In this document: in pieces, positions 1 through 13,743 of the stretch | Position numbering within the stretch: position 1 is the first letter of the stretch | Layout: each line of letters begins with the position of its first letter | Origin: Gigantopelta aegis | Lineage: Eukaryota; Mollusca; Gastropoda; Neomphalida; Peltospiridae | DNA: 64,000 nucleotides | Assembly (NCBI RefSeq): GCF_016097555.1 | Contig: NC_054704.1 | Location: 46,554,413-46,618,412 of the forward strand | Direction: 5' to 3' | Notes under the pieces: model-generated | Databases searched by the model: none | Told to the model about the DNA's origin: nothing | The model's input: the letters and a program-made list of their open reading frames with translations, nothing else | Made by a program: the position numbers and the translations under genes

Positions 1-995
1 CCTGAAACAAAACATAATAATCAAAATACGTGACTCCTTCCCATAAAGACCATTACAGTTCATGGATTTTTAGCTGTGCATCATTCACTCTAAAGGTATA
101 TTGTCACAGACCACTGACCTATTTAATGGTCTAACAAAGTATTACCTGAACAAATATAATTTGATTCGTCCCTAAATGTACTTTATTCAACAATATTCAT
201 AACCACCATACTTCATTTATTAATGACATTTTGTAAAAATAATTGAATTATGGCAATGGTCCATAATTCAAAAACTAAAATTGCCGAGGGATGACATGGA
301 TTTCACTCCATCATGGTTCAGTTTCAGCTAGATTTGGTTTTCAACAATTAATGTAATTTTTATTTATTATAATTTTTTTTAGAGAAATAAGGTCCTCAAA
401 TCCGTGACAGTATGCCTTTAACTTATGAAATGTGAAAGAAAGCTCATAAAAGTCTCTTATAATAACTTGTTTAATATTCTCTGCAGTCACTCGGAAAAGA
501 TAACATGTATGACCTTTCTAATACAGCACTGGATAAAAAAAAAAAAAAAAAAAAAAGGAAAAAGAAGACCAAACTAATACACAAATATGGCAATGAGTTT
601 TTATTCACTATATTTCATCCATTCATTGATGTCATTGATATTACAGACCACAAACAAAAAAACCAAAATAAAATCCAGTTACATATGAACTACCCCAACT
701 GAAAAATATTGTTTGTGAGTCACATTTTAAAGGTGGACAAATTATTTTCCCATATATAAATAGCACTATATTCACACACAAGTAATTAGAAATTTATCTT
801 AAAAAAAGAAAAGAAAAAACAGTACAGTACAGTACAGTTAATCGCTGCAATAAAGGATACACAAATACATGTATGCCTTCTTAAAAAAAAAAGTATTTTC
901 AATCATGATTCAGTTAAAACTTAAAGAACATCCAAAAAATAAATGCCAATTTTTTTTTTTTTTTGGCAGTCCAAGTTTTTAATTAGCTTATTTGC
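1..995. other. ESCO 3' flank / 3'UTR, no gene seen
   Basis: This stretch lies downstream of the ESCO stop codon on the minus strand. It is AT-rich with homopolymer A/T runs (A-run at about 534-556, T-run at about 950-964). No credible coding exon is visible; the short ORF near 505-702 is a lysine run made by the A-tract. A minus-strand AATAAA (plus-strand TTTATT, 599-604) is a reasonable candidate poly(A) signal for ESCO. Confidence 0.5.
599..604 (-). terminator. Candidate poly(A) signal of ESCO (AATAAA)
   Basis: AATAAA on the minus strand about 390 bases after the ESCO stop. The hexamer is common by chance in AT-rich DNA, so without transcript data this is only a candidate. Confidence 0.3.
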
Positions 996-1137
996 TCAGT
1001 GTTTTAAGGGTCTGTACTTGTACACAATGAAAGCATCAGTCCCAAAATATTTGGTTGCAAAAGTCTTTCCATCTGGAGTTGGGTCAGAAAATGCTGTTTT
1101 CTCTTTGTCAATTAGAACTCCGTATTCAAAACATTGT
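996..1137 (-). CDS. ESCO1/2-like: ESCO coding exon 9 (C-terminus)
   Basis: 46 codons plus TGA. Carries AFSDPTPDGKTFATKY, the nearly invariant ESCO C-terminal signature that completes the active site. It ends a few residues beyond the usual FLVYNF position (FIVYKYRPLKH). Confidence 0.95.
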
Positions 1138-4100
1138 CTGGAATGAGAACAAAATATATATTTTAAATTAACACGATAAGCAGAAAAACGCACACACATT
1201 TAATACTTGTTTTCACACTAACCGTATTCTGTGAATTTGTGTTTTACTCTATGAGGCATCATTAGTTGCAATAACAATGCTAACAATGCTGGGATCACAT
1301 ATAAAATATGCATCATCAAAATCAGTTGCAGTTATTACCGTATATAAAAATAGAGATGAAAATGGCTAAACTGTATCAAAGATATATTTAACAAAGGCTT
1401 GAGAACAATTTTAGTTTTTTGCTATTAATTTGTTTTAAAAGTGATCACTGGGATTCGTGTTGTAATAGTATTGGAGCTATATATATATATAAAAAAAAAA
1501 ATTGCTTTGGAAGCTCTAAGTAATGTTTTGTAATACAAATATTAAAATAGCAACCAGTTTCATATTTTACCAACGTTAAAATGGCAAACATTGCCTAAAA
1601 ACTCTGAATACGGTTTTTATTTTTCCACCAGAAGTGTGAGAACATACCTGACACAATCGACCAGTCTGGTTGCGATGCCTTTGTGTCTCTGCAAGCCGTA
1701 GACCCAGAGTCGACTGATTCCCACTGCGGCTGGTTCGGGCTCAGTCTGACAACACCACGGTCGCTGACCACCATGCTGAGTGTTGGCCTCAGAGTCGGGA
1801 ATTACCCGATAACCCTAATGTACAATAGATGAACAAATATTTTAAGTGTTTAAGCTTTATTAAAATATATTTAACATGACAACATTAGTGTACCCATCCT
1901 CCACCACCACAATTGCAAAGTGTTTAAGCTTTATTAAAATATATTTAACATAACATTAGTATACCCCCCCACCACCACCACAATTGCAGTGGTTTGGTCT
2001 CTGGTCTGAATTCAAACAGTTATTCAAATATAAAAAAAAAATATATAAAAAAAAGAATGTTTTATTTAACGATGCACTCCACACATTTTATTTATGGTTA
2101 TATGGCGTCAGACATATGGTGAGGGACCACACAGATATTGAGAGAGGAAACCCACTGTCACCACTTCATGGGCTATTCTTTTTTAATTAGCAGCAAAGGA
2201 TCTTTTATATGCACCATCCCACAGACAGGGCAGTATATACCACAGCCTTTGATATACCAGTCGTGGTGCACTGGCTTGAACAAGATATATAAAATCAAGC
2301 ATTATGTAAGTGGTACCTTCTTTCAGTCATGGAACTATAGCTCCCCCCACACCACCCTTTAAACAATCAAATATTAAGTAGCAGGAAGGTTTGATGAAAT
2401 TAATATGAAGTTCGGTGTCGAGTATATTTCTTAAACGATAAAACGCTAAATTTGTTTTACTCATTTCTGTTGGGTCTAGAATCAAGACTATCATCAAGGC
2501 AACATGTAAATGTGACATAATTAAAGATAATTAAACAAGGCAACACTATATCTGTATGAGACATAAGTAAAGATTTCAGTCTAGTTATCAACAAGGCAAC
2601 GCTATATCTATATGTGACATATGTAAAGATTTCAGTCTAGTTATCAACAAGGCAACACTATATCTATATGTGACACAATTAAAGATTTCAGTCTAGATAT
2701 CAACAAGGCAACGCTATATTTATATGCAGTGCTCTACAACGTGAGTAAAATACTCGCCATGGCGACTAAAAAATAAAATCACATTCGCCAGTTGGCGACT
2801 GTCCAATAATTTTACTTTAATCTGTAAACAAAACTGGACATCGGAAAACAAAGTGGACCAGTAGCAATTTATGTTCCATAAAACATGTTTTCTATCAGTA
2901 GTTTGTTTGAAAAATAAAAGTGTGAGACAAGTTAATCGGACTATAAATAACGATTTTCCAGTAGTCAAGAGTAAACACTGTGATGTTAAGGAAGGTAATA
3001 CTTCATTATGTTATCTCCCTTAACTTGAATTCCAAGTGTTTGGAAATAATTCGGCCCCAGTTCAGTTTTGGACCAAATCGGTCCTGTCCCATTTAGAGCC
3101 AGGTTTTATTTATGTATTAAAATGAGATTGTTCAGTCACTGTGTGTCTTTACTTGTCTGTTTGAAACTCAAACGTTAATTATTTTAAATGTTCCACTTAT
3201 ATATGTGTTATGTTGCACCCCAGTCGTCTTGTGGTTATCGTGATAACGGGTCCTTCCACGACAACGACTTCTCCAGTCGTGAATGTCATTTTAATCACAT
3301 CGGAAGTCATATTCACCAGTGGAGGATGAAAACATGTTTCTATTTTCATAACTAGACTTTAGAAGGCTTTAAAGACAACTATTTACAAAGCAGTATGTGA
3401 TGAAAATAAATATTATTTAAACCAAAAGTAAGGTAGCCGATTAATATCTACTAGTAACACGTTGAAGCCTGGTAGGTATTATTACAATTCTTTTATTTAA
3501 CTTTTAATGAGTACTGCAATTTAAATGCATATCTTAGCAGTGCCATTGAAATAGTAATTCGCTTAATTTCGTTTAATAAAATTATTGGGTACGGAATTTG
3601 ATAACGATAGTTAATAGTCGTTCACTGTTTTAGTGGAACCGGACACAAACAGTAACTTGTAATTACTATTTAACAACTAGGAATTACCGCTTCACAAGTG
3701 CATTCGAATGCGGTCCTAATAACAATTACGGCATTAGTAATGTGCCGTAAAATGGCAGATGAATCGATTTAATTACAAGTATATATTAGCTGGCTACTAA
3801 ATATAACTGGCTGGCGACTAATATTATACTTTACTGGCCAGGGAAGAGTAAATTTTAACTTGCTTTGTAGAGCACTGTCTATATGTGACATAAGTAAAGA
3901 TTTTAGTCTAGTTATCAACAAGGCATTATGTCTATATGTGACATAAGTAAAGGTTTCAGTCTAGTTATCAACAAGGCAACGCTATATCTATATGTGACAT
4001 AATTAAAGATTTATGAGTCTACTCTCTAAAGTTTTATAATCAAGGGGCCTAGAAAGAACAGAACTGTTGTTAACCAGGACCCATATTCACAAAATATCGT

Positions 4101-7100
4101 AAGCCTAGTTTTACACGTAAACGTAAGTCTACGACTGAAGAGCTATTCACGAAACAACGAAAACGTAAGTTATGTGTAAAGTTGGATGTAAATATAAGAG
4201 TGCCTCAGGTTGCAACTAACGCTGCACGTAAGTTGTGTACATATAATAAATCAAGCACGATCGCCGTTATTTACTATTATTTAAGGAAACTAGCAGTATT
4301 TCCAATAAATGAAGCAGTTTGCGATGGCGAACGCCCACGGATTGAACATATTTTTGTTCGTGATCGAACGGATGTTTTCGACTCGGCCAATTTCTCCTGA
4401 GTTATCTTTTCCTTTTTAAGAAATGTCCTCAAGTTCGTACCAAAACGCGGATCCCCACCAATACCAAAATGCCATGGTTCACTGTTCGCAATGTTATTGT
4501 TAGCAGACGACAAACAAAATTGCGTTTTGCGCATTTGTTATTTACCCGGTAGCCATCGTTTTTTTAATGTGTTTTTATTAATTACTCCAGTGAGAATGTT
4601 AAATCGTAGATTTACGTCCAACTAAGTTACGTTTACATTTACGACCATCTTTGAGAATAAGGTGCTTCTTGCACGTAAACGTAAATCTACGGCACACGTA
4701 AGTGCTAGTCGTAGACGTAAATTTACACTTTTTTTTTAATATGGGTCCATGCCTTTTAGAAAGATGGAAAACAAGAAATGGATGGTTTAGTCTGTTAATA
4801 TTGAAATCTGTGTATAGTGTATATAACAGATAGTTCACCTCTGTGATTGGTTCAGCAATACAACAGCCATCGACAGTCTTGTCATCAGATACATACAGGA
4901 AAGCCTAAAAATTCATACAGTCACATAATTCTTGATGGCGCTCAACATGAATGAACATAAATACACATAACCAACAATACGTTTTAAAGCAGGTTAATAC
5001 AATTTGACTGTAAGTGTGAAAATGTACACAGTAACAGAAGAATTGATGGCCCTCATAATGAATTTACATCTAGATACACATGCGGAATGCAAGACATTTT
5101 AATAGGTTAATCCAATTTTAACTCTGAAGGTGACAATATATTCAATTACAAAAGTCTTGATGGCCCTGAACATGAATTTACATAAATACAAATGCAAAGA
5201 GACTTATGACCACTAACAAATGTTTAAATAGGTTAATCCAATTTAACTATGAACATGTTAGCTGTTCACAACATCAACATTTTCATGATGTACAAACCAT
5301 ATGCTGGTGTGGTGATTGTGTGTGTGTGGATGTTTGGTATTAATGTCTGTTCATACTTAAAAAAAAGTAAAAATAAAAATAAAGTAGCATACTTGTGAAA
5401 AAGAAAGAAAAAGTAGAATACTTGTAAAAATTATGATAATTGTGGATGCCTCCTAACTGTAAAAGGAATAGTCATATTTGATGCATTCATAAAATTATCT
5501 ACAAAAGTGATTTTGATCAGATTAAAAACCAAATACAGACTTCTATATGAAGCATATTTTTCATACCTTGAATGTTGGGCGAAAAGCCGAAGTCTGCTCT
5601 GGGAAACCAAGTTCTTGACCCATAATCCTGTTGATTTCCTCAACCTAAAAATTAGAATAATTATAAATTTATTCAAGAGTACAACACGTATGGTTAAATA
5701 CTGAAGCTGGCTAAACAATGCTTTAAAGAGATGTTTTATAGTACTATTCACTAAAACCATTCTGTAGTAAAAACAACAACAAAAAAAGAAGAAGAAGAAG
5801 AAAAATAAAAATACTTTAAAAAAAAAAAGAATTAATGTTTTTGTGGTTTATTTGTTTTTGCTAATCAAGGTGATTAATAAACCCACTCTTCCTCTACAAT
5901 CAACTGTAGCTCTAGTATCTCATTTTTTTAATGTGGCACTCTCTTCATTTATGTAGAAAATAATGGAAATGTTTCACCAGTCTCCATCATTTAATAAACA
6001 AAAATCATAAGAGGCTGTTCCAGAATTAATTGATCACATGGAGGGTGCAGGCCTCCAAGTCACTTGTACATATTAAAATATAGGAAATATAGGAATTTGC
6101 ATACCAAAATATAGAAAATTGCATACCAAACTATAGGAGTTTTATAGGAACTTTGAGGTCAACCTAACATATGGGAGTTTTATAGGAAAATTTGGACCTA
6201 TTATCACGATTATAGGCATTTTACATGGATTTCTAAAGACATTTATATTACTAATGGTATACATACTTGCGTATGTACACAAGATACCATCTACTACCTC
6301 AACAAATATATACCAAGGCTTGCCAGCAGTCCATGCCAATATCCAGGATACTTTGAAAGTTGGTGCATCTTGTATCAGTAACACATCCTCCTCACCTCAA
6401 CAGGTGAGCAGGATCTTGATTGGCACTTGATACAGATCTCCCACATTCAAAGCATCTTCTGAATTTCTGACAGGCTGGCTGCCTTTCACTGAGAATATAA
6501 CTCAGCAACATATTTTATTCATCAGCATTTTGGCAAAGCAATTGAGTCAAATATAGGAAATGAATCTCAATAATAGAGTTTTATAGGATCCTATAAAAAT
6601 ATAGGAAATATAGGAGGTCTGAGGCAGTGGGGGCAGGAGACAAGTACAGAAATACACCCCCCAGCTCAATTGTGGAAGAGCCGTGACAATATACTCCGAC
6701 AATATTACTATAACCGATGCTGATCACCTTCTTTGTGGCATATTTTGGATCGTCATGCAGCACCATAATCACTCGACTGCCTTCATTCGGAAACTCCTGG
6801 ACGACTCGTTCCTTCTTCCAGCCCTACAAGGAAGGAAGGAAATGTTTTATTTAACCACGCACTCAACACATTTTATTTACGGTTATAAGGCGTCGGACAT
6901 ATGGTTACGGACCACACAGATATTGAGAGAGGAAACCCGCTGTCGCCAGAATCACTATTTTTGATTAGCAGCAAGGGATCTTTTATATGCACCATCCCAT
7001 AGACAGGATAGCACATACCACAGCCTTTGATGTACCAGTCGTGGTACACTGGCTGGAGCGAGAAATAGCCCAATGGGCCCACTGACGGGGATCGATCTCA

Positions 7101-10100
7101 AACCAACCGCACATCAAGCGAGCACTTTAACACTGGGCTACGTCCCACCCTACAAAATACAAGAAAACAGAATCACGACAATGTTTTGATACCCAAACCC
7201 ATCAGAGAGTAGCTTGGAAGTAAATCAATCTCCTTTGTGAAATGGACTGTTAGTATTTCAAGATTGGTATATCAAACATATAGTATGTGCGAAGTGCATC
7301 TCCAAAACCTAATAGTAATGCGGTGGTCATATGGTGACAGTGCTTTGTTTTCTGATGATGATCTTCAAATTTTTATATTAACATAACATTGATAGACAGC
7401 TAAACCCAAAGTTAAAATGTGTTTTGTTAAACACCACCACTAATGCACATCGTTTTATTAATCACTGGCAATTGGATGTTAAACATTTGGTTATTTTGAC
7501 AGTCTTAGAGGAAACTAGCTACATTTTTGCATTAGTAGCAATGGATCTTTTATATACACCATCCAACACAGGATAGCACGTACCACAACCTTTGATATAC
7601 CAAGTCGTCGTGCACTGGTCGGAACAAGAAATAGCCTAATGGGCTCACTGACGTGGACTGATCTTAGACCAAACCGCATATTTTTGTGTGCACTTTACCA
7701 CTGGGCTACATCTCACCTGACTAAACCCAAAGATGAAACAATATGCTCGGGTGCTGTTGTTAAACATATCTTATTATAGTATTGTATTGCCACAAGGTAC
7801 GACTTGCTAGATTGGTATCGAGCTACGTTCCACCCCACTAAACCCAAAGATGAAACAATATGCTCGGGTGCTGTTGTTAAACATATCTTATTACAGTATG
7901 GTATTGCCACAAGGTACGACTTGCTAGATTGGTATCGAGCTACGTCTCACCCGACTAAACCCAAAGATGAAACAATATGATCGGGTGCTGTTGTTAAACA
8001 TATCTTATTATAGTATTGTATTGCCACAAGGTACGACTTGCTAGATTGGTATCGAGCTACGTCTCACCCGACTAAACCCAAAGATGAAACAATATGATCG
8101 GGTGCTGTTGTTAAACATATCTTATTACAGTATGGTATTGCCACAAGGTACGACTTGCTAGATTGGTATCGAGCTACGTCTCACCCCACTAAACCCAAAG
8201 ATGAAACAATATGATCGGGTGCTGTTGTTAAACATATCTTATTACAGTATTGTATTGCCACAAGGTACGACTTGCTAGATTGGTATCGAGCTACGTCCCA
8301 CCCCACTAAACCCAAAGATGAAACAATATGATCGGGTGCTGTTGTTAAACATATCTTATTACAGTATTGTATTGCCACAAGATACGACTTGCTAGATTGG
8401 TATCGAGCTACGTCTCACCCGACTAAACCCAAAGATGAAACAATATGATCGGGTGCTGTTGTTAAACATATCTTATTATAGTATTGTATTGCCACAAGGT
8501 ACGACTTGCTAGATTGGTATCGAGCTACGTCTCACCCCACTAAACCCAAAGATGAAACAATATGATCGGGTGCTGTTGTTAAACATATCTTATTATAGTA
8601 TTGTATTGCCACAAGGTACGACTTGCTAGATTGGTATCGAGCTAAGTCTCACCCCACTAAACCCAAAGATGAAACAATATGATCGGGTGCTGTTGTTAAA
8701 CATATCTTATTACAGTATGGTATTGCCACAAGGTACGACTTGCTAGATTGGTATCGAGCTACGTCTCACCCCACTAAACCCAAAGATGAAACAATATGCT
8801 CGGGTGCTGTTGTTAAACATATCTTATTATAGTATTGTACTGCCACAAGGTACGACTTGCTAGATTGGTATCGAGCTATGTCCCACCCCACTAAACCCAA
8901 AGATGAAACAATATGATCGGGTGCTGTTGTTAAACATATCTTATTATAGTATTGTATTGCCACAAGGTACGACTTGCTAGATTGGTATCGAGCTACGTCT
9001 CACCCCACTAAACCCAAAGATGAAACAATATGCTAGGGTGCTGTTGTTAAACATATCTTATTACAGTATGGTATTGCCACAAGGTACGACTTGCTAGATT
9101 GGTATCGAGCTACGCCTCACCCGACTAAACCCAAAGATGAAACAATATGCTCGGGTGCTGTTGTTAAACATATCTTATTATAGTATTGTATTGCCACAAG
9201 GTACGACTTGCTAGATTGGTATCGAGCTTGATACATTTGCTAGTGTCCTTGGGGCATTTAAATTTGTTGGCACAAAAGTAGGCACTGAAATGACATACTG
9301 GAAACTTCAAAGCACTGATGACTCCCTGGTGAAACTTAGCGTGGGTCGTTTCGTCAGTGGGGTCGGCGTGTGTGTACACCATTCCACAAATGTCACACTG
9401 CGTCGCTCCAAACTTCTTCTGACCTGCATCCTGAAACAACATGAAATATGTTTCTTTATGACTGTATTACATGCATCCTGACTGATTTGGTAAATTCTAC
9501 AAGTAATTGCAATAAAAGTTACACATCCATTAGTGTTGTTTCAAATGTACTTGTTAACATAAGTTTTATAAGATTTCATCGAACAACTTCCAAGTTAAAT
9601 GTTGCATTTTAACTTATTATGCTTGCTTGAAAGAATATGGTATACAATGTACAATGTAAATAAATCTTTAAAAAGTTACTGGTAAAATATGGTCAACAGG
9701 GGAAAATAGTCAGACTTATAATTTGGAATAATTAAAGAGAAAGATATTAATACGATCATAAGGCCAAATTACAAAAATATTTGTGGTTCTAGTTACATGT
9801 AAAACATTTTTTAAGGATAGTTAGATAGGCTATAACGTGTCGTTTTAAAAAAAAAAAATATTAGTAAAATCTGTCAAACTGATCTTGGCAAAGAGCAATA
9901 AAGTAACATTTCAAACAAATACTGTGTCCTCCCACTGTTTTCAAGATCAGTAGGATCAGCGGAAATTGCTTACAAAACTAGGGTTGATATCAAGTAACCA
10001 GAAACACATATTTTTTTTATTTATTAGAACAACATCTCTGCCTTGAGCATAATCAAGGACTTCTTACTATTTCTAAATGGACTCTGTCTAGAGGGATACA

Positions 10101-11821
10101 TGTACATAATTTATATGTGCTGTATACCTTTGTAAGTTGATAACCGATTCCAATTACCAGTTACCTAAGATGCTCTTGATGTCCATGAAAATTGCATAAC
10201 TTATTTCTTGTCTAAAGACCAAATGTAGTTGATTTCCATTTAAGTCAAGTATGCTACAATAAGACACTTTTTAAAGGCAATGGGTTACATGTGAATTACA
10301 CTGATTTTTTCATGCTGGTAAAAATTTGTTTTGTTCAACAACACCACTAGAGTGCATTGATTTCATAACCATCACCTATTGGATGTCAAACATTTTAATT
10401 CTGACATATAGTCCAAGAGAGGGAACCCACTACACCCATTCAGGGTTCGAACTTAACTTGGACTGAAAACCCACAGTAAGGTTGCCCGCCTGGCGACCGA
10501 TTTAAAAAAAAAAAAAAATTAAATCAATGATTAATAAATAAATTAAAGTACAGCTATGTAGCCTACTTTGCACCATGAAAAAGTGTAGGTCTGCTTTTAC
10601 ATATAAACATATGCCCAATATAAGAATAGGTGTAAGGTAAGTTAAGTGGCATGTAAAATTGGGCACAAATTCATGTCGACAAGATTCAGCCCTGGTTATG
10701 TGTACACATCATAGATCGTATCCACTGAACATTATATTTTATGTTTTTTTTAAAATTATTATTATTTCATTGAGATGGGGTGGGGGGAGGAAGGGGTTGT
10801 GTCGGTTATACCAGTGTTCAACATTTGGTGAACGCAAGCATCTTTGTTTGTTGGAAATTATATAATCAGGAATTATATAATCCTATTATCTAATTTAATA
10901 TGAAACGCTAAGCAATTTCACAAACCTAACACGTGCGTAGCTCGTGTTCTAACTTCTAACATGTGCATAGTTTGTGTTTACCACTCATGGTAACACTCGG
11001 TCAAATAAAGTTGAGGAAAGATGTGATGTTTTATTCCCGGAGTGTCAGAACCATCAAAAAAGAGGAAAACTGAAGAGGAGAATATATGTTTTCTTTTATA
11101 ATCTGTTGCAATATTGTTGGGTGTTTTTTTTTAGAAAATATTATTCGGGCAAGTGAAAATAGATCCAGGCAAGTGAAAGTGCTGTCACCACTTGCCCGGA
11201 TGGCAACTCCAAAAAAACAAAGTTAAGCGCAGACACTGCCCATTAGTAGCACATATATACCAGTCATGATGCACTAGCTGGAACAAGAAATAGCCCAATG
11301 GGTCTACCGACGGGGATTGTTCCTAGACGGATGATACATCAGATAACCACTTTACCACTGGGTCATGTCCTGCCCCTCGTGCTTGTAAATGCTATTTAGT
11401 TTACCAACACTTGTGTTGTATATCAAACAGTCAGAATTACCAGTATCATTTGCTCCATGCCCGGTTTTTCTTTCATAACTGCCTGTAACCGTGGTGATGA
11501 ACGTGTGGAAACACGCAGAGACATACAACTCGAGCCAGGACTTTAAAAAAAAGAAAGAGAGAAAGTAGTTACAAAGTATGTGTAACAAAACTACTTATTT
11601 TCTTACTACTTTACTTTTAGACTGTTTAGGCCTACCAACAAACTTAAAATAAGTATTAAACAAAGACATATAATAAAACATTTAACTGTAATGTTCTGAT
11701 GGATCAAAAATGTATTCAGCAAAAGCGAAAAGAAAAAAGCATGCAAATGTACATTAGTTCAACGTTTTTAAAAGATTAAAACTGAATCTCAAAAAAAAAT
11801 TTCAGATGAAAATAATTTTTC

Positions 11822-11867
<46 letters not shown>

Positions 11868-11928
11868 AGATAGAGATATAGTGGCTATCAACTCTGGCCT
11901 TTATCAGAATGGTTGTCACATACATACA

Positions 11929-11964
<36 letters not shown>

Positions 11965-13703
11965 TCTCTATCTCTCTATCTATCTATCTATCTATATCTA
12001 CCTATCTATATATATATATATCGCTCTATATATATAAATAAAACAATAAAATTAATTACCTTGAAACCCTTGAATTAACATCAAAGATTGGGAACATTTT
12101 CTTTCCACTTGTTGAAGATGAACTCGAGGCACACACATCTGACAATTCTGATCTGTCATCTGTGCTGAAAAGATCCTGCGACCCCGTACACGACTGTAAG
12201 GAATCGGTCACACCCGGATGAATCTCACTCAGCAACGAAATGCTAGACGTTGGTGAATGGTTGACCAAAGTCTCATTCTCATCATTAGCTTTAGAACCTG
12301 TACTGTTCGATTCTGTTGTTTTTTTAACGGTGTCATCAAGTGGCTGGAAATCGTATGTGATATCAAAAACCACACTGGATGTATCATTGGTGACATTCTT
12401 ACAAACTTTTACTGGCTTTGTCACACTGCGTGAAGAACCGTTTACCTTTTTCGACGACTGTTTGTTTTTATCTTTGTCCTTTTTCGAAGATTCCTTCCAG
12501 AAATTTGTATTTAGTCTTCGAGGCATAAATTTCAGATTGAAACCTTTCCTGACAATGACGCTGCCCACAGATTTTGATGCAGACGCTGGAGACCTGTGTT
12601 TAAAGAATTTCTTTTGGTTACCGGGGACGGCAGGTGTCAACGAACCTTTTGGATTCTCGGTAATCAGAACATCTTGCGGTGCAGATGATTTCTTGTCAGT
12701 CAATTTTAACGGAGAAATGACGACAGACAGTCTTTTATAACTACTTGTAACAATACGCTTCTGCTTGTTGACATTACACGAACCATCTTTCTTTAAGTTC
12801 TTGTTTTCATTTTGATTATTTACTCTCTTGCTTCTAACTATAGGGGGAGATAACTTTGGCTTGTTAGCAAGACACCTTTTGGATGATCTCGTAAATCCAC
12901 TTGCGTCAGAACTTTGAGAATCGGGACTGCTTGCTGTCGGTGCTGAATTCTGAATGGGACGATTTTCAGTAACCACACGAGAAGATTTATCAATGGTTGT
13001 CGAGACATCTTTTTGCTTTGATCCGTAGAATGATGTGGCTCTGAAGGTTGGTGAATTGTCATCAGAGTTAATCAGAGGGTTGTCACATCGCATCTTCAGT
13101 GGAGAGTCGCCGGTACGAGTTCTCCGACGTTTGCGAGGAGAATTTTCTTCGTTTACTGGTAATCTACAAATGGTTTCAGAAATTATGCTAGTGAACATAA
13201 ATTTAGGATGTTAAAAATACAGCAGAGTGAACAGAACAGGGGCCTAATTCACTAAACTCTTGCAACTTTGCGATCTCGCAGTGCAATGCTAAAAGACTTG
13301 AAAAGAGGATGCTTTGTTGTCTAGCAGAGCCTAAGAGACCTTTGTGAATAAGGCTCCAGATCTTTGGATAAAATACTGTCCGCTTGCCAAGAATAAGTGG
13401 TTTTAGGAGTAGGACAAGTAATTGTTCTAAAAACTTGCACAAATAAAAATTATATTCAGGGAACATTTATTTTCAAAATCTTGACGATCAGCAATATTTC
13501 TAGTCAATTGAAAATTGATCAGCAACTACTGGTTAATGTTTTAAAGTTGTGTAGTGATATCGGATTCTGAAACTTGCATAACAAATCATGATGCGATACT
13601 GAACAAAATGTTCACTGAAATTACATTGATAAAATGATAATTTATTAATAAATATGATGCTGAGATACGTTTAATGAAAATGTCCGTCAGTAACTGGATT
13701 TTT

Positions 13704-13743
<40 letters not shown>

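Noticed and set aside
5431..5760. 109-codon minus ORF around ESCO exon 6
   Set aside because: Wrong frame for exon 6, and includes both flanking introns.
7713..8963. Three near-identical 65-codon ORFs (MAIQYCNKICLTTAP...)
   Set aside because: Each spans 117-bp tandem units; identical by repetition, with no signal peptide or family match.
12240..12740. 166-codon plus-strand ORF
   Set aside because: Antisense of ESCO exon 2; the minus frame has correct splice phases and family context, the plus frame has neither.
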